From Chloroflexota bacterium (lineage in GTDB: Bacteria > Chloroflexota > Chloroflexia > QHBQ01 > JADMIH01): a DNA stretch of 7,906 nucleotides. The stretch covers positions 1-7,906 of the forward strand of contig JADMIH010000174.1 of NCBI GenBank assembly GCA_015478675.1, in the 5' to 3' direction. A program made the position numbers and the translations under genes. Under the pieces are notes generated by a model that saw nothing but the letters and a program-made list of their open reading frames with translations, did not search any database and was not told the DNA's origin. Numbering within the stretch: the first letter of the stretch is position 1; each line of letters starts with the position of its first letter. Shown in pieces: positions 1 through 4,522 of the stretch.

Positions 1-85
1 TGTGCCCTCATCTGCTGGCGTTATATCGAAAAGAGGTTTTGTTAGGCGTTCTTAGCGTTTAGCGTCAAGTAGTTGGGAACACCAC

Positions 86-412
86 CTACTTTACCGAGTA
101 TACCTCGTAGAGCGGGCCGCCATCGCGGTGGGTGAAAGTCTTTTCCAGGGTTGCCGTCTTGCCCTCTCTGGCGACTTCCGACATGAAGGCTTCATAGCGC
201 GGGTATGCGGTACCTGTGCGGGCTATATCGTTTGGGCCGTAGCCATGAAAAAGGTAGAGCGTGTTGGGGTCGGTGAGGAGGTCGCTCAAGCCTGTGTAGA
301 AGCCGGGCGGTGGGGTGGCTGAGTAGCCGTAGGCCTCAATAGGATTCACTTTCTCAAGGGTGAGGAACTGCAAGGGGCGCTTGAAACCCCAGTCCATTGC
401 GACCACCTTATC
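86..412 (-). pseudogene. C-terminal fragment of a membrane glycosyltransferase-like protein
   Basis: The last ~108 codons of an open frame ending in TAG at 86-88 read as a coherent protein tail. It starts near DKVVAMDWGFKRPLQFLTL, runs through DPNTLYLFHGYG and ends GGPLYEVYSVK. From memory this resembles the soluble, outward-facing C-terminal part of GT-C (GT39-like) membrane glycosyltransferases, which in full are around 500 residues or more with many membrane spans; none of the spans is present here. The open frame continues upstream to an ATG at 559, but those ~49 residues are simply the antisense of a leuS tail on the other strand, so that start is not real. The homologous part begins at about 412, a few bases from where leuS homology begins. 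I infer a gene remnant cut by rearrangement. The family assignment is tentative; that it is a 5'-truncated fragment is more secure. Confidence 0.5.
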
Positions 413-421
413 CTGTGGATG

Positions 422-595
422 CTGCTCCAGGTGAACGGCAAGGTGCGCGACAAGATCGAGATGCCTTCCGATGTGTCGCAGGAGGAGGCTATCGAAGCGG
501 CGCTGCGAAGCGAGAAGGTGCAGCAGCACCTGAACGGCAAAGCGCCCCGCCAGGTGCACTACGTGCCCGGCAGGCTGGTCAGCATAGTAACCTGA
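422..595 (+). pseudogene. leuS: 3' end fragment of leucyl-tRNA synthetase gene
   Basis: About 57 codons ending in TGA (593-595) encode LLQVNGKVRDKIEMPSDV followed by EKVQQHLNGKAPRQVHYVPG and a RLVSIVT ending. This is the highly conserved C-terminal end of bacterial leucyl-tRNA synthetase (anticodon-binding and tail region). The full enzyme is around 800-900 residues, so more than 90% is missing. Upstream in the same frame the sequence stops resembling LeuS at about 419-422, and a stop codon occurs at 320-322. Across the join, sequence on the other strand belongs to a different gene tail. There are no internal stops and the conserved residues are well kept, so the fragment is young or its loss recent. 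LeuS is essential, so an intact copy must lie elsewhere. There is no ribosome binding site, and expression as a peptide is unlikely. Confidence 0.85.
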
Positions 596-746
596 GTAGT
601 AACATGGAGAAAGATAAATGGTGTTTAACAGTGGTCATAGTCGGTCTCAAGCGCCGTAGAGACTGGCTACGACCTCTGGGAGCCATTAATCTAAGTTCGC
701 CGGCAAAGCTGCGCTTTAATCATGCAGCGGCCTCACGATTGCTAGC

Positions 747-1658
747 TCATCCGGCCTGCTTGTGATCAGCAAGTACTTCACCAACCACACGGCGGGCCTC
801 TTCTGCTTTCAATGGGTTTGTGTATATGTGCCTGGCAAGGGTAATCAGCGCCTTCCACAGCGCCCAGCCGCGGCCTCGCGCCCAGGCTGCGCCATCCACC
901 GGAACCCCTGCACGGAATGCGTTTCGGCTTTCACCGCACAGGAGCGTCCACGCAATCGTTAAGTCACACGCGGGGTCACCCACAGCCGAACACCCGAAGT
1001 CAATGACCGCACTTAAGCGGCCCTCTTTGACCAGCAGGTTCCCCGCAGCAACGTCCCCATGGAGCCAAACGGGGGGGCCACGCCACGCTGCGTTGAGAGC
1101 CGCTTCCCACACTACAGTCGCTGCATCTGCATCAATCTGGCCGTCTAAAGCTGCAATTGCTTGCCGGGTTTCGGCGTCATAGATTGTCAGTGGTCCGCCG
1201 CGATGGAAGTTGTGCGACCCGGGTGGCGGGCCGCCAGTAGGAGCGATGCGCTGTAGGGCGGTGAGGAATCGAGCGAGCGTAATCGCAAAGTGGCGTAGAT
1301 CGGCGATGCTCTCGATTGCCGCGACCTCGCCGTCTAACCACTGGTAGACGGACCAGTGCCAGGGATAGCCGTCGGCAGGAAGACCCATTGCCAGAGGCAA
1401 AGGGATGGGCAGAGGCAGGAGCGGAGCAAGCCTCGGCAACCACCGGTGTTCCTTCTCTACTTGCGCGGCGTACCCCTGGGCACTGGGAAGCCGCACGCTC
1501 ATCGCCTTGCCGAGATGGAACGTCCTGTTGTCCCACCCGCCGAATTGTACTGGCTCTACTGGGAGGGTTGCCCACTGAGGAAACTGCGTATCCACCAACT
1601 GCTGCACGAGAACTGCATCGATCTCCACTCCTGTGCCAGACAGGTCATCAGCGCGCAT
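747..1658 (-). CDS. Aminoglycoside phosphotransferase (APH) family kinase
   Basis: This 303-residue protein has the APH/choline-kinase fold (Pfam APH family), which transfers phosphate from ATP to a small-molecule hydroxyl in the cytoplasm. The N-lobe has a glycine-containing nucleotide loop at residues ~38-50 (VQFGGWDNRTFHLG), a strand MSVRLPS (53-59), and E68/E70 as candidates for the salt-bridging helix glutamate. The C-lobe has the Brenner-type catalytic loop HGDVAAGNLLV (200-210) with D202 and N207, then IDFG (219-222) with the metal-binding D220, and the downstream DPACDL with D228 and D232. All key residues are present and the length is normal, so it should be active. The start is ATG at 1658; the nearest purine-rich site (GAAAG) is about 13 bases upstream, so the ribosome binding site is weak. 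It is monocistronic here. This subfamily is usually annotated as drug phosphotransferase without a proven substrate, so resistance to aminoglycosides or macrolides should not be assumed. Confidence 0.9.
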   Translation of the reverse strand: MRADDLSGTGVEIDAVLVQQLVDTQFPQWATLPVEPVQFGGWDNRTFHLGKAMSVRLPSAQGYAAQVEKEHRWLPRLAPLLPLPIPLPLAMGLPADGYPWHWSVYQWLDGEVAAIESIADLRHFAITLARFLTALQRIAPTGGPPPGSHNFHRGGPLTIYDAETRQAIAALDGQIDADAATVVWEAALNAAWRGPPVWLHGDVAAGNLLVKEGRLSAVIDFGCSAVGDPACDLTIAWTLLCGESRNAFRAGVPVDGAAWARGRGWALWKALITLARHIYTNPLKAEEARRVVGEVLADHKQAG

Positions 1659-1696
1659 AAAATCGGTTCGCTTTCAGTTAGTTTGGCGGGCGGCAG

Positions 1697-1726
1697 AGTG
1701 TACGAGCATGCGACGACGCAGCGCAA
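1697..1726 (-). promoter_or_regulatory. Candidate promoter of the APH-family gene
   Basis: On the minus strand TTGCGC (1726-1721) and TACACT (1702-1697) are separated by 18 bases, about 40 bases ahead of the kinase ATG. The match to -35/-10 consensus is only moderate (3/6 and 4/6). What makes it plausible is its position: the octamer repeats at 1730-1764 lie immediately upstream of the -35 box, as expected for an activator or a regulator contacting the promoter. Weak evidence on its own. Confidence 0.25.
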
Positions 1727-1729
1727 CCT

Positions 1730-1766
1730 CTATCAGCTTCAACTATCAGCATTGAAGCTGATAGTT
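1730..1766. repeat. Triple CTATCAGC octamer forming two alternative hairpins
   Basis: CTATCAGC occurs at 1730-1737 and 1743-1750, and in inverted orientation at 1757-1764. Two perfect inverted repeats result. One is a 13-bp stem (CTATCAGCTTCAA, 1730-1742, with 1752-1764, 9-base loop). The other is a 10-bp stem (AACTATCAGC, 1741-1750, with 1757-1766, 6-base loop). They share the right arm, so only one can form at a time. The cluster is 72 bases upstream of the kinase start and directly behind its candidate -35 box. It could be a protein-binding operator with three half-sites or an RNA switch if transcribed. There is no T-run on either side, so it is not a simple terminator. Confidence 0.6.
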
Positions 1767-1868
1767 CATAACAGGCCATAGGTGAATCATTGACCGCAAA
1801 GGTGGGGTTATGGGGCGCTTACCTGGGCGTGGGGTGGGCTGTTAACGCTGAGGTGCAGCATCAGGCTC

Positions 1869-2015
1869 TTAGCGTGGCAACCCCAGCTTTTGAGGATCGT
1901 ACTCTATACCTTCACGACTCTCCACCCCGAAAGCAAGGGCTAACAGGTCCAACATCACCAGGGCAACAATCATAATTGCGAGTTCCATCGCCATCTCCAC
2001 ATTAGCGCTTTGCAT
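1869..2015 (-). CDS. Small single-span membrane protein, unknown function
   Basis: I place the start at the ATG at 2013-2015 because a clear AGGAG lies four bases before it, inside the sequence TTTTGCAGGAGCACA. A longer reading of the frame back to 2144 adds 43 residues of basic, low-quality sequence and is probably not translated. The 48-residue product has a hydrophobic segment at about residues 8-30 (MAMELAIMIVALVMLDLLAL), preceded by a short polar N-terminus. A polar tail follows with the motif FGVESREGIEYDP. The pattern of one helix followed by a G-V-[DE]-S-R-[DE]-G motif is reminiscent of short hypothetical proteins in high-GC Gram-positives and Chloroflexota. No function is known to me. 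It lies downstream of the terminator that closes infC, so it is probably transcribed on its own. A -10-like TAAAAT is present about 50 bases ahead of the start. Confidence 0.6.
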   Translation of the reverse strand: MQSANVEMAMELAIMIVALVMLDLLALAFGVESREGIEYDPQKLGLPR

Positions 2016-2147
2016 TGTGCTCCTGCAAAAGTGCGCAGGTGAATTCGCAAAGGCTCCATGCAATTTTACCCGATGGCGAGGTTGGTGGCTTGCGCCCCCA
2101 GATGTAACCTGCCTAAGCCGTTGGGCTGAGCCTGAATGTTGCACTAC

Positions 2148-2198
2148 ACAAAACAGTAGGGCCTCTCTCCATCATGGAGAAAGGCCCTACTGTTTTGT
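2148..2198. terminator. Bidirectional intrinsic terminator after infC
   Basis: A perfect 16-bp inverted repeat, ACAAAACAGTAGGGCC (2148-2163) with its complement at 2183-2198, continues inward for seven more positions with one mismatch to a five-base loop (2171-2175). The result is a stem of about 23 bp with a GC-rich core. Both strands end in TGTTTTGT, so termination can work in either direction. It sits about 80 bases beyond the infC stop codon and would end the infC transcript before the small-protein gene. Confidence 0.85.
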
Positions 2199-2275
2199 TC
2201 TACATAGGTACTGACCTGTAGCGCAGCCGCCTGGTTTCCTCTGCGCACCTCAGCCCCATGAATAATCTACAAAAT

Positions 2276-2929
2276 CTATTTCTCGCCGGGCCCTGCTCCC
2301 ACCGCTACCGGCGCTGCCACGTTAGCGGCCGGTGCTGCTTCGGCAGTCGCTGCTGGGCGTTCAACCCCTGGCTGGGCTGATCCGTCGCTGCTCTGGGGTG
2401 GGCGTGGAGCACGGACAGGCTTCGGCGGCTTAGAGGAGACGAGCATTGTCATGTTCTTGCCCTCCATCTTGGGAGGCGCTTCGACGATCAAGCTATCTCC
2501 CAGGGCTATCCTCATCTGCTCAAGGAGGTCTTTGCCGATGTTAGGGTGCGCTAGCTCGCGGCCCTTGAACTTGACGGTGAGCTTTACTTTGTTTCCCTCA
2601 TCGAGGAACCTTCTGACCATCTTAGTCCTGTACTCTACGTCGTGGTCGTCTATTTTCGGACTAAATCGCACTTCCTTAATAACAATTTGCTTTTGACTCT
2701 TGCGAGAGTCACGGTCCTTCTTCGTCTGCTCGTACCTGAACTTACCATAGTCCATCAGCTTGCAGACAGGCGGCACTTCGTTAGGCGCGACCTCTACCAG
2801 ATCCAAACCTCGCTGGCGCGCCAGGGCGAGGGCATCACTCGTAAACATGAGTGTGTTGTCTCCCGTGTCTCCCACCAGCCGGACTTCCCTTGACCTAATA
2901 CGTTCGTTTACACGAAAATTTCTGCTAAT
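2276..2929 (-). CDS. infC: Translation initiation factor IF-3, AUU start
   Basis: IF-3 binds the 30S subunit, prevents premature 50S joining and checks initiator tRNA and start-codon pairing. The 217-residue product has the canonical N-domain, ISRNFRVNERIRSREVRLVG at residues 1-20, then GLDLVEVAPN and PPVCKLMDYGKFRYEQ. A Lys/Arg linker follows (~68-82), then the C-domain from IKEVRFSPKIDDHD through VKFKGRELAHPNIG. The first ATG/GTG in frame (GTG at 2875) would cut off the conserved FRVNE segment. The frame has TAA at 2945-2947, so the start must lie between. The best candidate is ATT at 2929-2927, seven bases after GGGAG. In E. coli an AUU start on infC gives autoregulation, since IF-3 rejects non-standard starts; the same is inferred here. 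Residues ~168-217 form a Pro/Ala-rich tail absent from the ~180-residue E. coli protein. No rpmI-rplT follows; a terminator does. Confidence 0.95.
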   Translation of the reverse strand: MSRNFRVNERIRSREVRLVGDTGDNTLMFTSDALALARQRGLDLVEVAPNEVPPVCKLMDYGKFRYEQTKKDRDSRKSQKQIVIKEVRFSPKIDDHDVEYRTKMVRRFLDEGNKVKLTVKFKGRELAHPNIGKDLLEQMRIALGDSLIVEAPPKMEGKNMTMLVSSKPPKPVRAPRPPQSSDGSAQPGVERPAATAEAAPAANVAAPVAVGAGPGEK

Positions 2930-2936
2930 GTCTTTT

Positions 2937-2943
2937 CTCCCTT
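2937..2943 (-). promoter_or_regulatory. Ribosome binding site that fixes the AUU start of infC
   Basis: The minus-strand sequence AAGGGAG lies seven bases before ATT at 2929-2927 (AAGGGAGAAAAGACATT). An in-frame TAA is only a few codons upstream, so no alternative N-terminus is available. This site, with conservation of the first residues of IF-3, supports the ATT codon as the start. Confidence 0.75.
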
Positions 2944-3016
2944 CTTAGCTGCTAATCATACGAGAGGTGTATCGCAAGAAGTGAGGCCCTTGCAATAATC
3001 TCAATCGTGTCTCCAT

Positions 3017-3045
3017 ACATTAACACATTACTATACGTTAGTCAA
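3017..3045 (-). promoter_or_regulatory. Candidate promoter of infC
   Basis: On the minus strand TTGACT (3045-3040) is followed after 17 bases by TAATGT (3022-3017), in an AT-rich stretch that ends where the transposase remnant begins. A TATAGT at 3035-3030 is an alternative -10 box without a good -35. Transcription from here would give a leader of roughly 80 bases before the AUU start. The -35 match is good; the -10 match is poor. Confidence 0.35.
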
Positions 3046-3657
3046 TAGCAATTTGTTCCTGCAACAGGGCAAACGCATCTAAATTGGGGCACGTACGGAG
3101 CGCCACGCATCCATGCCGAACTGAAGGAAGGTGGAATGGCGTGCAGTCTCAACCGTGTAGCTCGCCTCATGCACCAAGCAGGTATACAGGCAAGGAAGCG
3201 ACAGGCATACAAGGTGACCACCACCGATTCCAAGCATAACTACCCCGTTGCTCCGAACACTCTCAACCGGCAGTTCTGGGCAGCTGCTCCGAATCAAAAG
3301 TGGGTCGGGGACATCACATATATCGAGACTCCAGAGGGCTGGCTGTACCTGGCAGCGGTGGTTGACATCGACCCACTCCCGCAAGGTGGTGGGCTGGGCG
3401 ATGGATAGGCACATGGAGACCGACCTGGTAGCTTCGGCCCTGCACATGGCCTCTACCCAGCGGCAACAGAGCAGGGGGTTGCTGCATCACACAGACCAAG
3501 GCAGTCAGTACGCTCCGCACGACTACCAGAAGTTGCTCCGTGCTCACCACATGAGCATGAGCAGGAAAGGGGAGCGCTATGACAATGCCGTAATCGAGAG
3601 CTTTTGGTCAACACTGAAGACTGAGTGCGCGACTCGCGTCTATGCCTCCCGCCTGGA

Positions 3658-3665
3658 AGCTCGTC
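3658..3665 (+). repeat. Left copy of 8-bp target site duplication (AGCTCGTC)
   Basis: AGCTCGTC directly precedes the inserted element and is repeated exactly at 3900-3907. Joining the flanks through one copy gives LEARQSIFEHIEVW, the expected transposase sequence, which shows that this is the original target. Confidence 0.9.
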
Positions 3666-3899
3666 GTAAGTGTTCAGAGTTGGGGTGCAGGGGCGTCCCT
3701 CCCCTCGCCCCATGCCCCTCTCCCCTAGTGGGAGAGGGGGCTTTACTCCTGCTGAGTGCACAGGGGCCTGCCCCTGACGGGGTTACAGGGTTCTCCCCCC
3801 TCTCCCTTCATGGGAGAAGGGCATGGGGTGAGGGTAGTCGGGAGTACACCCGCACAGATACCCCAAGAAGATTGCTCCACCCTAAATCTGAACAGTTAC
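3666..3899. mobile_element. 234-bp IS66-like MITE
   Basis: This non-coding element sits inside the orfB remnant. Its 22-bp terminal inverted repeats (3666-3687 and 3878-3899) match at 19 positions. They begin GTAAGTGTTCAGA on the left and, read inward, GTAACTGTTCAGA on the right. It is flanked by a perfect 8-bp direct repeat. Ends beginning GTAA together with 8-bp duplications are the known signature of the IS66 family, so an IS66-type transposase acting in trans is the likely mover. It has no gene of its own; its interior is dominated by C-rich and G-rich palindromes. The boundaries are exact because excision restores the interrupted coding sequence. The family assignment is inference from the ends and duplication length. 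Confidence 0.85.
3702..3834. repeat. Internal inverted repeats and hairpins of the MITE
   Basis: Bases 3702-3724 and 3812-3834 are inverted copies matching at 21 of 23 positions (core CCCCATGCCC / GGGCATGGGG). Each also takes part in a local hairpin. One is CCCCTCTCCC (3715-3724) with GGGAGAGGGG (3730-3739), loop of five. The other is TCTCCC (3801-3806) with GGGAGA (3812-3817), loop of five, extended beyond one mismatch. Similar CCCTCTCCC-n5-GGGAGAGGG hairpins are common as dispersed repeats in many genomes. Confidence 0.8.
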
Positions 3900-3907
3900 A
3901 GCTCGTC
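3900..3907 (+). repeat. Right copy of 8-bp target site duplication (AGCTCGTC)
   Basis: Exact repeat of 3658-3665, directly after the right terminal repeat of the element. The transposase reading resumes here in the correct frame. Confidence 0.9.
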
Positions 3908-4046
3908 AGAGCATATTCGAGCACATAGAGGTGTGGTACAATCGCCAGCGACGCCATTCGGCCATCGGCTATGTGAGCCCCGAGGTATTCGAGAGGGCGC
4001 ACCAACAAAACATCACCGAGTCATTTGTATCGGGGTAAGCCCACAC

Positions 4047-4116
4047 CCAGTGCCTGTAAGACGGTGCCAATCAGAGGGTGGGCAGCCTCTGATTGGCACC
4101 GTCTTACAGGCACTGG
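4047..4116. repeat. Perfect 31-bp inverted repeat with 8-base loop
   Basis: Arm 4047-4077 (beginning CCAGTGCCTGTAAGACGG) is perfectly complementary to 4086-4116, and the loop is 4078-4085. It starts nine bases after the orfB stop codon. The arms read TGCCTGTAAGACGG inward from each side, which resembles the TG...CA ends of IS3-type elements and the probable terminal repeat at 4271. The pair could be the two ends of an almost completely deleted element, a fold-back duplication, or a small palindromic repeat unit. No T-run follows on either strand, so it is not a standard terminator. Confidence 0.85.
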
Positions 4117-4215
4117 TAGAGTTGATGGGGGTGGATGCCGTGTGCAGTATCTCTCACACGATGTTAGCCTTGTACTCCGGTGAATACTGGTTGCGTAATC
4201 ATTGAGCTTTTTCAT
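4113..4215 (-). pseudogene. IS3-type orfA remnant, opposite orientation
   Basis: On the minus strand an ATG at 4215 opens MKKLNDYAT. One frame over, from 4195, the reading becomes RNQYSPEYKANIV, followed by TGA (4156-4154, probably from CGA) and EIL. Another frame (4142-4113) gives HGIHPHQLYQ. Together these match the start, middle and helix-turn-helix end of the short orfA protein of IS3-family elements (pattern [KR]-Q-Y-S-P-E-x-K ... E-x-G-I-H-P-x-Q-L-Y-x-W). A frameshift, a stop and an internal deletion are present. It breaks off at CAGTG, which is also the outer end of the palindrome arm. The opposite orientation shows that it is not the orfA partner of the orfB at 3088-4038 in its present arrangement. 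The assignment rests on short motifs. Confidence 0.5.
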
Positions 4216-4242
4216 GGTCGTTTTGTCTCACCTTAAATCTTG

Positions 4243-4271
4243 CCATTTCGCGGTCCGATTTTACAGGGCCA
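4243..4271 (-). repeat. Probable terminal inverted repeat of the IS3 remnant
   Basis: Read on the minus strand from 4271, the sequence is TGGCCCTGTAAAATCGGACC. It begins with TG, lies 55 bases ahead of the orfA ATG as left ends of IS3 elements usually do, and resembles the palindrome arm TGCCTGTAAGACGGTGCC with small gaps. No matching target duplication can be identified because the other end is lost. Confidence 0.4.
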
Positions 4272-4433
4272 TTATACTTATTCTCTCACCTTACGCAGAT
4301 TGGCCTTTTTCGCGCCTGAACGCCAACTGTTTTAGCTTGGAAATCGTGCCTGATTGCGTAACGTGAGTTATTCTAAAGGAGAACGCCCTCCTGCTCCCGA
4401 AAATGAATAGGCCCTGGGCCTTCCAGGATGTTC
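4272..4433. other. Gene-free spacer between IS remnant and exporter operon
   Basis: I see no gene here. The stretch holds a palindrome AGGCCC-T-GGGCCT (4409-4421), which overlaps a second inverted repeat CCTGG (4413-4417) / CCAGG (4423-4427), just ahead of the -35 box. An AAAGGAG at about 4376-4382 has no start codon at a useful distance. Confidence 0.5.
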
Positions 4434-4462
4434 TTGACGTTTCACCAATCTTGATGTATTAT
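4434..4462 (+). promoter_or_regulatory. Promoter of the tetR-ABC exporter operon
   Basis: TTGACG (4434-4439) and TATTAT (4457-4462) are separated by exactly 17 bases and match the sigma-70/sigma-A consensus at 5/6 each. Transcription would start near 4469, inside the palindromic operator, leaving a leader of about 55 bases before the repressor ATG. Confidence 0.8.
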
Positions 4463-4463
4463 G

Positions 4464-4487
4464 TGACTGAATAGACAAATTCAGTCA
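4464..4487. promoter_or_regulatory. Palindromic operator, probably bound by the adjacent TetR protein
   Basis: TGACTGAAT (4464-4472) and ATTCAGTCA (4479-4487) form a perfect 9-bp inverted repeat with a 6-base centre. A further GTGAC (4463-4467) / GTCAC (4492-4496) pair surrounds it. It begins two bases after the -10 box and covers the expected transcription start, where bound repressor would block polymerase. Its size and TGACTGA/TCAGTCA form are typical of TetR-family sites, and the next gene encodes such a regulator. Confidence 0.8.
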
Positions 4488-4522
4488 TTAGGTCACAATA
4501 GCCAACAGCAACGAAGAGATCT

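Larger units (their letters stand above)
3088..4038 (+). pseudogene. IS3-family transposase orfB remnant, multiply disrupted
   Basis: This is the DDE recombinase (orfB) of an IS3-family element. Homology begins in the pre-catalytic domain at GTYGAPRIHAELKEGG (3088 on) and goes on with RVARLMHQAG and the rve core. The catalytic residues are D in VGDITYIE (3310-3312), D in HHTDQGSQY (3494-3496) and E in DNAVIESFW (3596-3598). It ends IEVWYNRQRRHSAIGYVSP and TAA at 4036-4038. The lesions are: no orfA or first part of orfB; one extra base near 3373, which shifts VVDI-D from HSRKVVGWAM; 33 residues instead of the usual 35 between the second D and E; and a 234-bp element inserted at 3666-3899. Removing that element, one 8-bp repeat and the extra base restores a single 235-codon reading. 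It is certainly inactive. Confidence 0.9.

Noticed and set aside
68..90. Hairpin AGTAGTTGG / CCACCTACT over the stop of the first fragment
   Set aside because: The stem is short with one mismatch and has no T-run, so it is not a supported terminator.
412..559. N-terminal part of the minus-strand open frame that would extend the glycosyltransferase-like fragment
   Set aside because: It is exactly antisense to the conserved leuS tail, and its residues (for example repeated HL and LLR runs) look like reverse-strand shadow. The real fragment begins near 412.
2016..2144. Upstream extension of the small membrane protein
   Set aside because: The extra 43 residues are basic and unstructured in appearance, while the internal ATG at 2015 has a clear AGGAG ribosome binding site.
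3756..4205. Long plus-strand open frame running through the MITE and the palindrome
   Set aside because: Its reading crosses the mobile element, the end of orfB in another frame and the palindrome, and it has no conserved protein content. It is a chance frame in GC-rich repeats.
4404..4475. A 23-codon open frame (MNRPWAFQDVL...) overlapping the operon promoter, possible leader peptide
   Set aside because: It contains the -35 and -10 boxes of the operon promoter and so would not be on the operon transcript. It also has no ribosome binding site at a usable distance.
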